Shown: in pieces, positions 16,776 to 25,842 of the stretch
How positions within the stretch are numbered: the stretch's first letter is position 1
Layout: every line of letters begins with the position of its first letter
Assembly (NCBI GenBank): GCA_937876995.1
Contig: CALEFD010000034.1
Location: 1 to 64,000 of the forward strand
Source of the DNA: an uncultured Bacteroidales bacterium
Lineage (GTDB): Bacteria > Bacteroidota > Bacteroidia > Bacteroidales > Bacteroidaceae
Direction of reading: 5' to 3'
DNA length: 64,000 nucleotides
The notes under the pieces: generated by a model
What the model saw: only the letters and a program-made list of their open reading frames with translations
Databases searched by the model: none
What the model was told of the DNA's origin: nothing
Translations under genes and position numbers: made by a program

Positions 16776-18248
16776 ATGACTATTAAAGATTTACAACCAT
16801 CAAAGGTATGGGAAAATTTCTACCTTTTAACTAGAGTTCCACGTCCTTCTAAACATGAAGAAAAAGTACGTGAATTCCTTTTGGATTGGGCAAAAGAACG
16901 CAACATAGAAGCATTCACAGATAAAACAGGCAATGTTATAATGCGTGTTCCGGCCACTCCGGGATATGAAAACAAAAAAGGAATTGTTTTCCAGGGTCAC
17001 ATGGATATGGTACCTCAGAAGAATGCAGATACCGTTCACGATTTTGAAAACGACCCAATAGAAACATACGTTGATGGAGATTGGTTAAGAGCAAAAGGAA
17101 CAACACTTGGAGCAGACAATGGTTTAGGTCTTGCACTTGGTATGGCTATGTTGGAATCTAAAGATATTCAGCACGGTCCATTAGAACTGCTTGCAACATA
17201 CGACGAAGAGACCGGCATGACCGGTGCAATGTTATTAGAACCGGGTATCTTGAAAGGCGAAATCCTTATAAACCTGGATTCTGAAGAGGAGGGAGAACTA
17301 TGCATAGGATGCGCAGGAGGCCTTGATGCTACTGCATACGACGAATATCAGCGCAAACCAATGCCTGAAAACCATCTATGCTACTCATTAGCAGTAAAAG
17401 GTTTCTCCGGTGGTCATTCAGGTATAGAGATAAACAAATACAGAGCTAACGCCAATAAAGTAGCAGCCAGAATTCTCTACTCACTTCTTACTGAGGCCGA
17501 TGTAAAGCTTTTGGATTTGGAAGGAGGTACACTGCGCAATGCCATTCCAAGAGAATGTTTTGCTACTGTATATGTTCCGGCAGACAAAGTAGAAAAAGCA
17601 AAAGAAATTATTGATACTATTTTTGCTCAGGTTAAAAACGAATATATGGTTACAGATCCAAATTGTAATTATCTGTTTGAACCATACGTTTGCAAAGAGG
17701 GAGAAGTTTGCGACCCTGATGAATGTCTATACGTAGAAGAAGCTACAGCTATAAGATATATGCAATCTATACTTGCCTGTCCCGATGGCGTAGAGAGAAT
17801 GAGTGACCAGATGTCGGGACTTGTAGAGACATCCAATAATTTAGCTATAGTAAATATCTATAAAGGCGAATTTTCTGTTAAATGTCTGATGAGAAGCTCG
17901 GTAGATAGTGCGAAAGACCTGCTTGCCTTAAAGATAAAGAGCCTATTCGCACTTGCAAACATCAAAGTTGACTTTGATGGAGGTTATTCAGGATGGGCAC
18001 CGAATGCAGATTCAGAGATTCTTAAGCTAATGAAACAGACATATTGCGATATGTTTGGAAAAGAACCTCACGTTATGGCTGTTCATGCAGGTTTAGAGTG
18101 CGGTATTCTTAGTGGAGCATACCCAAATTGGGATATGATTTCATGTGGACCTACATTAGTTAGCCCACACTCACCTGACGAGCGTTGTTATATTCCAACT
18201 GTACAAAAAGTATGGGATTATCTAATTGAAGTAGTAAAAAGAGTATAA
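16776..18248 (+). CDS. pepD: aminoacyl-histidine dipeptidase (M20 family)
   Basis: A cytosolic zinc dipeptidase (Xaa-His / beta-alanyl-histidine type) of 490 residues. Metal-site motifs are visible: GHMDMVPQKN, the bridging Asp in LGADNGLGLALGMAM, the catalytic Glu pair in TYDEETGM, LNLDSEEEGE, and the late AVHAGLECG. The lid domain starts near GFSGGHSGIEI. It starts 26 bp after pyrD, and its stop overlaps the next gene's start by one base (TAATG), so it sits in the middle of an operon that ends with the MFS gene. Confidence 0.93.
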   Translation: MTIKDLQPSKVWENFYLLTRVPRPSKHEEKVREFLLDWAKERNIEAFTDKTGNVIMRVPATPGYENKKGIVFQGHMDMVPQKNADTVHDFENDPIETYVDGDWLRAKGTTLGADNGLGLALGMAMLESKDIQHGPLELLATYDEETGMTGAMLLEPGILKGEILINLDSEEEGELCIGCAGGLDATAYDEYQRKPMPENHLCYSLAVKGFSGGHSGIEINKYRANANKVAARILYSLLTEADVKLLDLEGGTLRNAIPRECFATVYVPADKVEKAKEIIDTIFAQVKNEYMVTDPNCNYLFEPYVCKEGEVCDPDECLYVEEATAIRYMQSILACPDGVERMSDQMSGLVETSNNLAIVNIYKGEFSVKCLMRSSVDSAKDLLALKIKSLFALANIKVDFDGGYSGWAPNADSEILKLMKQTYCDMFGKEPHVMAVHAGLECGILSGAYPNWDMISCGPTLVSPHSPDERCYIPTVQKVWDYLIEVVKRV

Positions 18249-19732
18249 TGAAGAATAAACTGGCCAAATTATTTGTATTTGAAGGATATGCATATATGTA
18301 TATCCTAACAATAATACTATGTATAACCGGAATGATGAACGGTTATTTCTTAGGTACAATAGCAGGTACAGAACAAACAGTTGCCAGTTTTTTCAAATTA
18401 GGTGAGATAGGAGAGAACTACATGGAGACAGTACACTCCATTGTAGTTGCTTCTCCTATTTTAGGTTGTTGTTTAGGCGCTTTATTAAGTACCTTTATCA
18501 GACGTTGGTTAGGTGGAAAGAAATTTGCACTTATTTTAGTGGCGTTTCTATTTATTGTATCTGCAATAGGTAGCTATCATCCTGAAATTCTTACCGGCCA
18601 TCTTCATAGAGTAACACCAGAAGAATCAAACTGGGGAATGTTTATTTCACTAATGATATTCAGAGCAATTGGTGGATTCGCAGTAGGAGTTTCTTCAGTA
18701 TTAAGTCCATTGTATATGACAGAACTTGTTCCTGCTGAAAAACGTGGTAAGCTGGTATCTGCATTCTATCTTTTTAAAGTATTAGGAATAATGTTTGCAT
18801 TTATTGTAAACTCACTACTCTTTAAATATCATACAGTAATATATTTGCTACAAGACTACACTACATTAATAGACACAGGCTGGCGACACATGTTCATAGC
18901 TATTGCTTTTCCTGCTATTCTTATGTTTGCAGTAGTCTTTGTGCTACCTCATTCACCACGAGAACTAATACTGGACGGAAAAATTAAAGAGGCAAAAAAC
19001 ACCTTTTTACTACTATATGGAACCACCCGATCTCAGAAAATTATGGGTGAACTACAACAATCATTCAATTCCAGTAGAGCAAGCCTATTTTCATACGGCA
19101 AAAAAGTGCTAATTCTATGTGTAGGAATGGCATTTTGTCAGCAGTTTATTGGTTTTAACACCATCATATACTTTCTACCCAGAATAGTATCAGACTTAAC
19201 ATTAACTGACACCTTAAATTCTATTCAAATTTCTACCATACTAATTATGTTTGCTACATTATCGGTAGTAATAACATTCATTTATATAGACAAATTTGGT
19301 AGAAAGCCACTTCTTATTGTAGGTACATTATTGATATTATTAAGTTTTGTGCTACTGTTGGTATTTAGACTATCAGACGTCAATATTCTGATTCTTAATA
19401 TTATCCCTATGATTCTCTACTTTGTAGGATTTTCAATATCTGGGGCATCTACCTGTATGGTATATATTTATGAAATTTTACCAAACGAGATTCGTAGAAG
19501 TGGATGTAGTCTGATACAAACATTATCCTGGACATTTAATTTAATAATGGTTATAGTGTTACCTCATTTATATTCTGATAATAAATGGATTATAATTATA
19601 ATTATGACAGTAACCACACTGTTGGCTATAATAATCACTATTACATTATTACCGGAAACAAAAAGAATGACTCTGGAAGAAATTGGAGAGTTCTGGTCCA
19701 TAAGGGAGAATAAAAAGAAAAACTATCAGTAA
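18248..19732 (+). CDS. MFS sugar-porter-type transporter
   Basis: This inner-membrane carrier of 494 residues has about twelve helices. Sugar-porter signatures are visible: PHSPRELI after helix 6 (usual form PESPR), DKFGRKPLL between helices 8 and 9, and the C-terminal PETKRMTLEEIGEFW. The N-terminal part has an unusual ~50-residue loop between helices 1 and 2 (TVASFFKLGEIGENYME). The substrate is not known; a sugar or related solute in symport is likely for the family. Translational overlap with pepD suggests a joint role in nutrient use. The terminator stem begins inside its last codons. Confidence 0.87.
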   Translation: MKNKLAKLFVFEGYAYMYILTIILCITGMMNGYFLGTIAGTEQTVASFFKLGEIGENYMETVHSIVVASPILGCCLGALLSTFIRRWLGGKKFALILVAFLFIVSAIGSYHPEILTGHLHRVTPEESNWGMFISLMIFRAIGGFAVGVSSVLSPLYMTELVPAEKRGKLVSAFYLFKVLGIMFAFIVNSLLFKYHTVIYLLQDYTTLIDTGWRHMFIAIAFPAILMFAVVFVLPHSPRELILDGKIKEAKNTFLLLYGTTRSQKIMGELQQSFNSSRASLFSYGKKVLILCVGMAFCQQFIGFNTIIYFLPRIVSDLTLTDTLNSIQISTILIMFATLSVVITFIYIDKFGRKPLLIVGTLLILLSFVLLLVFRLSDVNILILNIIPMILYFVGFSISGASTCMVYIYEILPNEIRRSGCSLIQTLSWTFNLIMVIVLPHLYSDNKWIIIIIMTVTTLLAIIITITLLPETKRMTLEEIGEFWSIRENKKKNYQ

Positions 19733-19756
19733 TCAAACTGATAGTTTTCTTTTTGT
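19721..19756 (+). terminator. intrinsic terminator overlapping the MFS stop codon
   Basis: AACTATCAGT (19721-19730) / ACTGATAGTT (19737-19746), a perfect 10-bp stem with 6-nt loop, then TTCTTTTTG. The stop codon (19730-19732) lies in the hairpin. Confidence 0.88.
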
Positions 19757-19773
19757 ATAATCTATATAAAAAA

Positions 19774-20943
19774 TCAATAGTGGAATTCTCCAAATTCACT
19801 CTTTATTATAAGTTCTGTCTTTTCCGATTCTTCCACACGACCTACCACTTGAGCATCAATGCCAAAGCTCTTACTTATAGCAATAACTTCTTCTGCATAT
19901 TCAGAAGGAAGATAAATCTCAAATCGATGACCACAGTTAAACACCTTGTACATCTCTGACCAATCTGTATGGCTCTGCTCCTGAATAGTCTTGAAAAGCG
20001 GTGGAATAGGGAACAGATTATCCTTTACAACACACACATTTTCAACAAAATGCAACACTTTTGTTTGAGCACCGCCAGAACAGTGAATCATACCGTGAAT
20101 CTTACCACGCAATGAATCCAGAATCTTCTTTATTACAGGTGCATAAGTTCTGGTTGGAGACAACACAAGTTCACCTGCATTAAGCGGAGAACCCTCTACA
20201 GCATCTGTCAGACTCAAACCACCTGAATAGACCAAATCTTCAGGTACAGAATGATCGTAAGTCTCCGGATATTTTTCTGCAATACTCTTGTTAAATACAT
20301 CGTGACGTGCACTGGTCAGACCATTACTACCCATGCCACCATTGTATTTATCTTCGTATGTAGCTTTACCGGAAGAAGAAAGACCTACTATAACATCGCC
20401 CGGACGAATATTGGCATTGTCAATAACGTCACTGCGTTTCATTCTGCAAGTAACTGTACTATCTACAATTATTGTACGTACCAAATCACCAACATCGGCA
20501 GTTTCACCACCTGTTGCATAGACACCAACACCCATAGAACGTAATTCAGCAAGCAATTCATCAGTACCGTTAATAATTGCACTAATTACACTGCCGGGAA
20601 CCAGATTCTTGTTTCTGCCAATGGTAGAACTTACCAGGATGTTATCTACAGCACCTACACAAAGCAGATCGTCAATATTCATTATCAAAGCATCCTGTGC
20701 AATACCTTTCCATACAGAAAGATCGCCGGTTTCGCGCCAATATGCGTACGCCAATGACGATTTGGTACCCGCACCATCAGCATGCATTATGTTACAATAT
20801 TCAGGATCACCACCTAAAATATCGGGAATAATCTTACAAAATGCTTTAGGATAAAGACCTTTATCTATGTTCTTTATAGCATTGTGTACATCCTCTTTTG
20901 TGGCAGATACGCCACGCATCATATATCTGTTATTCATATCCAT
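19774..20943 (-). CDS. purM: phosphoribosylformylglycinamidine cyclo-ligase (AIR synthase)
   Basis: An AIR-synthase-related ATP-dependent enzyme of the PurM/PurL fold, forming AIR in purine synthesis. The 389 residues are the longer Bacteroidota version. Visible features are the start YMMRGVSATKEDVHNAI, HADGAGTKSSLAY, the conserved DALIMNIDDLLCVGA, GGETADVGDLVRTI, VGLSSSGKATYE and the C-terminal MIHCSGGAQTKVL. It differs from E. coli PurM, so assignment rests on the Bacteroidota-type sequence. It ends a minus-strand operon (phoH-purC-aroE-purM), 3 bp after aroE. Confidence 0.85.
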   Translation of the reverse strand: MDMNNRYMMRGVSATKEDVHNAIKNIDKGLYPKAFCKIIPDILGGDPEYCNIMHADGAGTKSSLAYAYWRETGDLSVWKGIAQDALIMNIDDLLCVGAVDNILVSSTIGRNKNLVPGSVISAIINGTDELLAELRSMGVGVYATGGETADVGDLVRTIIVDSTVTCRMKRSDVIDNANIRPGDVIVGLSSSGKATYEDKYNGGMGSNGLTSARHDVFNKSIAEKYPETYDHSVPEDLVYSGGLSLTDAVEGSPLNAGELVLSPTRTYAPVIKKILDSLRGKIHGMIHCSGGAQTKVLHFVENVCVVKDNLFPIPPLFKTIQEQSHTDWSEMYKVFNCGHRFEIYLPSEYAEEVIAISKSFGIDAQVVGRVEESEKTELIIKSEFGEFHY

Positions 20944-20946
20944 AAA

Positions 20947-21963
20947 TTATTCGTTCCATATACGCCAAGTAGCATCGGCCTGCCTCTGCCACATTTCATA
21001 TCCGTTTTTAACTATGGCTCCATTCTGCGCTCCTTTTTTCATAAACAGTGTCTCTTCCGGACGATAAATAACATCATACAACAGATGTTTATCTGAAATA
21101 TATGCATAAGGTATATCCGGACATTTATCTGAATCGGGCCACATTCCAACAGGCGTACAGTTAATTAAGATACTATACTCATCCATTACAGAAGGCGATA
21201 ATTCATAATAACCAAGTATGTCGAAATTGGAATTTCTAGATACAAACTTACTCTCTACACCTAATTTATCGAGTGCATATTTTACAGCTTTCGATACACC
21301 TCCGGTACCAAGAATCAAAGCTTTTTTTCTATCTTCCAACAATGGAGCAATAGATTCTTCAAAACCAATAGCATCTGTATTGTAACCAACAAGTTCTACT
21401 TTATTATTACTGCGAATTACTTTAATAACATTAACTGCACCAACCTGAGCTGCACTTTCATCCAGTCTATCCATCATTGGAATAACATCCTGTTTATAAG
21501 GTATAGTTACGTTTAAACCGCACAGATTAGGATTCTCTTCAAGTATAGTTTTCAGTTCTTCTGCACTATCTATTTCAAAATTCCTATAATCTGCACTAAT
21601 ATGTTCAGCACGGAATTTCTTCTTGAAATAAGTTATGGATATTGAATGCTCCAATGGTTTTCCTATAATGCCAAACAGACGTTCAACCTGTTTCTGCGGA
21701 GTTTTATCAAATCTCTCTGTAACAGGCTGTTGTGGTGTTGGAGTTGAAGTTGGAGTAGGGGTAGATTCCACTATAACAGGATTATCCTGTTCCTGTTCAG
21801 ATTCAGAATCTTCCTCAAACTCTTCCTCTTCTGTCTCTGTCTCCTCTTCCTCTGCTTGATTAATTGGTTCAAAAGGGGGTACGTTATTATTTATGCCAAC
21901 ATTATCTTTGACATATTTAATAAACACCAATCCTACTATTATCAATACCCATAATATATTCAC
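20947..21963 (-). CDS. aroE: shikimate dehydrogenase with N-terminal membrane anchor and acidic linker
   Basis: Residues ~94-338 are a complete shikimate dehydrogenase (3-dehydroshikimate to shikimate, NADPH). They show GKPLEHSIS (substrate site), catalytic Lys157 in NVTIPYK, Asp197 in GYNTDAIGF, and the nucleotide-binding loop LGTGGVSKAV. Before it lies an unusual extension: a hydrophobic segment (residues 3-15), then K16/K19, an acidic run (38-60, mostly Glu), and a Thr/Pro repeat (67-77). By the positive-inside rule the enzyme domain would face the cytoplasm. The start is a GTG at 21963; no ATG lies before residue 163. A GTG at codon 65 could give a shorter form but leaves part of the linker. 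It is in frame with purC, separated by TAA and four codons. Confidence 0.85.
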   Translation of the reverse strand: MNILWVLIIVGLVFIKYVKDNVGINNNVPPFEPINQAEEEETETEEEEFEEDSESEQEQDNPVIVESTPTPTSTPTPQQPVTERFDKTPQKQVERLFGIIGKPLEHSISITYFKKKFRAEHISADYRNFEIDSAEELKTILEENPNLCGLNVTIPYKQDVIPMMDRLDESAAQVGAVNVIKVIRSNNKVELVGYNTDAIGFEESIAPLLEDRKKALILGTGGVSKAVKYALDKLGVESKFVSRNSNFDILGYYELSPSVMDEYSILINCTPVGMWPDSDKCPDIPYAYISDKHLLYDVIYRPEETLFMKKGAQNGAIVKNGYEMWQRQADATWRIWNE

Positions 21964-21975
21964 AGCAACTATATT

Positions 21976-22920
21976 TTATTGGTTATCAAGCCAGTTTTCT
22001 ACATTTTTGCGGATACGTTCCTCAATATTTTCCGATTCTGCCTTAACGAAAGATTCACCGGTAATATGTTCGTAAAGTTCTATATATCTTTCAGATACGC
22101 TCTCTACATATTCTTCTGTCATTTCAGGAACAGTCTGTCCCTCTTTACCCATAAAGTCATGTTCAATCAACCACTGACGAACAAACTCTTTTGAAAGTTG
22201 TTTCTGCGGTTCACCCTTTTCAAACTTCTCCTGATATCCGTCTGCATAGAAATAACGTGATGAATCAGGGGTATGAATTTCGTCAATCAGATAAATCTTA
22301 CCATCACGTTTACCAAATTCATACTTTGTATCAACAAGAATCAAACCTTTTGAAGCGGCAATTTCAGAACCTCTCTTGAATAGTGCCTTTGTGTATTGCT
22401 CCATCAGTTCATAATCTTCTTTACTTACCAAACCCTGAGCAATTATCTCTTCTTTTGATATATTTTCATCGTGACCTTCGTCAGCCTTTGTTGTAGGTGT
22501 TACAAGAGGTTCCGGAAAACGTTCATTTTCACGCATTCCTTCCGGCAATACATTTCCGCAAAGATTACGGCAACCATCTCTATAATCGCGCCATGCAGAA
22601 CCTGTAAGATAACCACGAATAATCATCTCTACGCGGAATCCTTCACACTTCAGTCCAACAGTAACCATTGGGTCGGGAGTAGCCAGTTTCCAGTTTGGAA
22701 CAATATCTGCTGTAGCATCCAAAAAACTTGCAGCTATCTGATTCAAAACCTGTCCCTTAAAAGGGATACCTTTGGGTAAAATGACATCAAAAGCCGATAT
22801 ACGGTCTGTAGCAACCATAACCAACTTATCATCAACATCATACACGTCACGTACCTTACCGTGATATACACTCTTTTGTCCTTTGAACTGATAGTCAGTT
22901 CTTGTCAATGCTTTGCTCAT
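21976..22920 (-). CDS. purC: SAICAR synthetase (phosphoribosylaminoimidazole-succinocarboxamide synthase)
   Basis: It condenses CAIR with aspartate (ATP) in purine synthesis. The 314 residues match the longer (non-E. coli) form. Visible are YHGKVRDVYDVDDKLVMVATDRISAFDVILPKGIPFKG... at the N-terminus, RGYLTGSAWRDY, LVDTKYEFG and LIDEIHTPDSSRYF. Its start overlaps the end of phoH by 26 bp. Downstream, aroE follows in the same frame after 12 bp. It is co-transcribed with purM, another purine enzyme. Confidence 0.96.
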   Translation of the reverse strand: MSKALTRTDYQFKGQKSVYHGKVRDVYDVDDKLVMVATDRISAFDVILPKGIPFKGQVLNQIAASFLDATADIVPNWKLATPDPMVTVGLKCEGFRVEMIIRGYLTGSAWRDYRDGCRNLCGNVLPEGMRENERFPEPLVTPTTKADEGHDENISKEEIIAQGLVSKEDYELMEQYTKALFKRGSEIAASKGLILVDTKYEFGKRDGKIYLIDEIHTPDSSRYFYADGYQEKFEKGEPQKQLSKEFVRQWLIEHDFMGKEGQTVPEMTEEYVESVSERYIELYEHITGESFVKAESENIEERIRKNVENWLDNQ

Positions 22921-23887
22921 CTTGTTTACTATTTTCTTTTAATTTTTTATTCTTCTGTTCAAACTGTTCGTAGGCTTCTACCACTCTGGTCACAAGCTTA
23001 TGACGAACTATATCTCGTTTATTCATTCTTATAATGCTCAGCCCATCAATATTTTTAAGTACATCCAATGCCTGTACCAGACCTGATGTTTGTGATGGTG
23101 GCAAATCTATCTGGGTTAAATCGCCGGTAACTATCATTTTAGTATTCCAGCCCATACGGGTTAGAAACATCTTAATCTGCTGCGGAGTGGTATTCTGAGC
23201 CTCATCCAAAATTACAACGGCATCATTCAGAGTTCTACCACGCATAAATGCCAATGGGGCTATCTGAATGATATTCAAATCCATATATTCCTTAAGTTTA
23301 CCTGTAGGAATCATATCTTGCAGTGCATCGTAAAGAGGCTGTAAAAACGGATCTATCTTTTCACGCATATCACCCGGAAGAAAGCCTAATTTTTCACCGG
23401 CTTCTACTGCAGGACGACATAATACAATACGTTTTACCTCCTTATTTTTCAATGCTTTAACAGCCAATGCTATAGCTGTATATGTCTTTCCCGAACCGGC
23501 AGGACCAATGGCAAAAATCATATCGTTTGTAGCATAATCATCAACAATCTTCTTCTGATTTTCGCTACGAGGTATGATAGGGCGTCCGGTAACACCAAAA
23601 AGAATCACATTTGAACTCTTTTCTCCCGATGGCTCCTGACCGTTAATTATATCTACAATATTCTCTTCTTTAAGTGAATTGTATTCGTTACAGTAACGCT
23701 CCAATTTAACCAGAACATCTTCAAAACGATTCAATTCTGTGCTATCGCCCATAACACGGATAACACTGTCTCTTGCCACAATACGAAGTTTTGGGAATAG
23801 AGCCTTTATAAGTTGCATATTAGAGTTGCCTGCACCATAAAATAGTACAGGGTCAACATCTTCTAAAACAAAGTGCTTTTCTATCAT
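22895..23887 (-). CDS. phoH: PhoH-like ATPase
   Basis: This cytoplasmic P-loop NTPase of the PhoH/YbeZ family has 330 residues. An N-terminal KH-like region (about 15-70) precedes the ATPase core. Walker A is GPAGSGKTYTA and Walker B is AVVILDEAQN, with sensor-like TGDLTQIDLP and RMNKRDIVRHKLV. The family is linked to RNA metabolism. It is the first gene of the phoH-purC-aroE-purM operon. The -7 box ends only 4 bp before the ATG, and the N-terminus MIEKHFVLEDVDPV looks like family members, so the mRNA is probably leaderless. Confidence 0.94.
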   Translation of the reverse strand: MIEKHFVLEDVDPVLFYGAGNSNMQLIKALFPKLRIVARDSVIRVMGDSTELNRFEDVLVKLERYCNEYNSLKEENIVDIINGQEPSGEKSSNVILFGVTGRPIIPRSENQKKIVDDYATNDMIFAIGPAGSGKTYTAIALAVKALKNKEVKRIVLCRPAVEAGEKLGFLPGDMREKIDPFLQPLYDALQDMIPTGKLKEYMDLNIIQIAPLAFMRGRTLNDAVVILDEAQNTTPQQIKMFLTRMGWNTKMIVTGDLTQIDLPPSQTSGLVQALDVLKNIDGLSIIRMNKRDIVRHKLVTRVVEAYEQFEQKNKKLKENSKQDEQSIDKN

Positions 23888-23891
23888 ACTG

Positions 23892-23899
23892 CAAAGTTA
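23892..23899 (-). promoter_or_regulatory. -7 promoter element of the phoH operon
   Basis: Minus-strand TAACTTTG, an exact TAnnTTTG match, with just CAGT between it and the phoH ATG. Confidence 0.6.
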
Positions 23900-23958
23900 C
23901 TCAATAACTCCGTTTAATCTATATAAATAATGTGTCAAGTAATCAACAACCATATTGT

Positions 23959-24543
23959 TTATCCTATCAAATGGCCTATATTACCTGTAAACAGTTTTAC
24001 TGCAATAGCTAACAGAATAATACCAAAGAATTTTCTAAAGATATAAATCAAACCTTTACCCATCTTCTTTTCCAACCAATCAATAGACCTTAACACTATG
24101 AAAATGAACAAGATATTAAGAGCCAATGCTATCATAATATTGATTGTGGCATATTCAGCTTTAAGTGAAAGCAGGGTTGTAAATGAACCGGCACCTACTA
24201 TCAGTGGGAATACCAAAGGAACTATAGAAGAAACACCCTGCGGACTATCATCATACTTAAAAATGTGAATATCGAAGATCATTTCGAATCCTATTGCTAA
24301 AATAACCATTGAACCGGCTACAGCAAAAGACTGAATATCTACACCAAAGAGAGAGAGCACACCATCACCCATAAAGTAGAACAAAACCAACAAGAACCAG
24401 GAAATAAGGGATATTTTACTGGATTCTATAGGTCCGGTCTTTCTCTTCAAATCTATTATCACAGGTATGGAACCTACAATATCCAAAATGGCGAACAATA
24501 CAACGAATGCTCCTGCAATCTCCTTAAAATCTATACCAAACAT
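23959..24543 (-). CDS. MarC-family inner-membrane protein
   Basis: An integral membrane protein of 194 residues with six hydrophobic helices, typical of MarC/UPF0056. Visible are DIVGSIPVIIDL near the N-terminus and PLVFPLIVGAGSFTTLLSL in the middle. The family's transport role is not established, and its old link to multiple antibiotic resistance has been questioned. I start at the ATG at 24541-24543 (MFGIDFKEIAG). A longer frame to 24597 would run through the -7 box at 24575-24582. It is a single-gene unit between phoH and a divergent oxidoreductase. Confidence 0.88.
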   Translation of the reverse strand: MFGIDFKEIAGAFVVLFAILDIVGSIPVIIDLKRKTGPIESSKISLISWFLLVLFYFMGDGVLSLFGVDIQSFAVAGSMVILAIGFEMIFDIHIFKYDDSPQGVSSIVPLVFPLIVGAGSFTTLLSLKAEYATINIMIALALNILFIFIVLRSIDWLEKKMGKGLIYIFRKFFGIILLAIAVKLFTGNIGHLIG

Positions 24544-24574
24544 AGCGTCATTTATAAGTAAATAAATTGTACTC

Positions 24575-24582
24575 CAAAGGTA
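24575..24582 (-). promoter_or_regulatory. -7 promoter element of marC
   Basis: Minus-strand TACCTTTG, an exact TAnnTTTG match 31 bp before the chosen ATG. It lies within the longer possible reading frame, and so favours the shorter start. Confidence 0.6.
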
Positions 24583-24725
24583 GTGCAAAGCATTCAAACA
24601 AAAAACAAACTACACTGAAATTTTCAATAAATACTCTAAAACCGAATACAACCATAATTTCTCAAATTCTTTATCACTAAAAATTGTTTCCGGTCAAATA
24701 TGTTGTTAAGTACTCGTCTGGTAAT

Positions 24726-24733
24726 TATATTTG
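24726..24733 (+). promoter_or_regulatory. -7 promoter element of the Gfo/Idh/MocA gene
   Basis: TATATTTG, an exact TAnnTTTG match. Its last three bases (TTG, 24731-24733) are in frame with the gene and could be mistaken for a start codon. Confidence 0.6.
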
Positions 24734-24754
24734 CAAAAAAAAGAGAGACATAAC

Positions 24755-25744
24755 ATGAAAGTAGGTATTTTAGGAACAGGGTGGATAGCCGACAAAATGG
24801 CAGTAACATTAACCGGTTTAGATAAAAAAGAGGGTATAGAATTGTATGCAGTAGCATCACGTAGTAAGGAGAAAGCAGAAAAATTCGCTGCAGACTGGAA
24901 AATGCCAAAAGCATACGGATCATATCAGGCATTAGTGGAAGACCCAGCTGTAGATTTGGTATATATTGCAACTCCACATTCACATCACTATGACAATTCC
25001 GTTATGGCTATAGAGGCCGGCAAAGCCGTTCTTTGTGAAAAAGCATTTACAGCCAATGCCGCAGAGGCAAAAAAACTTATAGAACTGGCACATGCACGGA
25101 AAGTACTTATTACAGAGGCTATCTGGACCAGATACATGCCATTATCATTAAAAGTAAATGAACTGTTAAAGCAGGGAGTAATAGGCGAACCACAACAACT
25201 TAGCGCAAGTCTATGTTATCCTATGGCACAAAAAGAGAGAATATTGCGTCCTGAACTATGTGGCGGCACACTTCTGGATATAGGTGTATATTGCATCAAC
25301 TTTGCCAGAATGTATTTTGGAACCGATATAGAAAAGGTAACATCCGAATTTGTAATAGGCGAAACAGGAATGGACATGCAAAATAGTATTGCATTCCATT
25401 ACAGAGATGGCAAAATGGCCAATCTTCAATCAAGTGTAATGTGCCGTTGCGACAGAAAAGGATTAATATGCGGAAGTGAAAATTATCTTACAGTAGATAA
25501 CATAAACTGTCCGGAAAAAGTAACAGTTTGGGACGATTACAAACCTGTTGCCGAATTCTATCCACCTTCAAATCAGGTAACAGGGTATGAATATCAGGTT
25601 ATGGCTTGCCGAGATGCGTTACGCGACGGATTAATAGAATCACCATATATGCCTCATAATGAAACAATTGCCATAATGCAACAGATGGACGAACTGCGTG
25701 TAGAGTGGGGTGTAAAGTACCCGAACGACCTTCGTGTTTTATGA
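24755..25744 (+). CDS. Gfo/Idh/MocA-family NAD(P)-dependent oxidoreductase
   Basis: A cytoplasmic two-domain dehydrogenase of 329 residues. The N-terminal Rossmann fold starts VGILGTGWIADKMA. The family EKP-like motif appears as CEKAFTANAAEAKKLI and the second-domain GGTLLDIGVYCINFARM follows. The usual Pro in EKP is replaced (EKA), a change seen in some dimeric dihydrodiol/xylose dehydrogenase-like members. The substrate is unknown, probably a sugar or cyclic diol. I start at ATG 24755, because the upstream TTG at 24731 is part of the -7 box. It is a single gene, divergent from marC. Confidence 0.88.
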   Translation: MKVGILGTGWIADKMAVTLTGLDKKEGIELYAVASRSKEKAEKFAADWKMPKAYGSYQALVEDPAVDLVYIATPHSHHYDNSVMAIEAGKAVLCEKAFTANAAEAKKLIELAHARKVLITEAIWTRYMPLSLKVNELLKQGVIGEPQQLSASLCYPMAQKERILRPELCGGTLLDIGVYCINFARMYFGTDIEKVTSEFVIGETGMDMQNSIAFHYRDGKMANLQSSVMCRCDRKGLICGSENYLTVDNINCPEKVTVWDDYKPVAEFYPPSNQVTGYEYQVMACRDALRDGLIESPYMPHNETIAIMQQMDELRVEWGVKYPNDLRVL

Positions 25745-25803
25745 TAAACAGAAACAGATTTTTATAAATCCTGTATAATTAAAACATTTTTGGACAGCTA
25801 TAA

Positions 25804-25835
25804 TTTGTTTCTGATTTCAAGATAAACTACTTTTG
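25804..25835 (+). promoter_or_regulatory. promoter of patB (-33 and -7)
   Basis: -33 box TTTG (25804-25807), 20-bp spacer, -7 box TACTTTTG (25828-25835). Only 7 bp separate the -7 box from the ATG, so the transcript has almost no leader. Confidence 0.65.
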
Positions 25836-25842
25836 CGCCATT

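Noticed and set aside
21635..21859. Plus-strand Ser/Val-rich ORF opposite the AroE linker
   Set aside because: It is the antisense of the Glu-rich and Thr/Pro-rich linker. The low complexity makes the open frame expected by chance.
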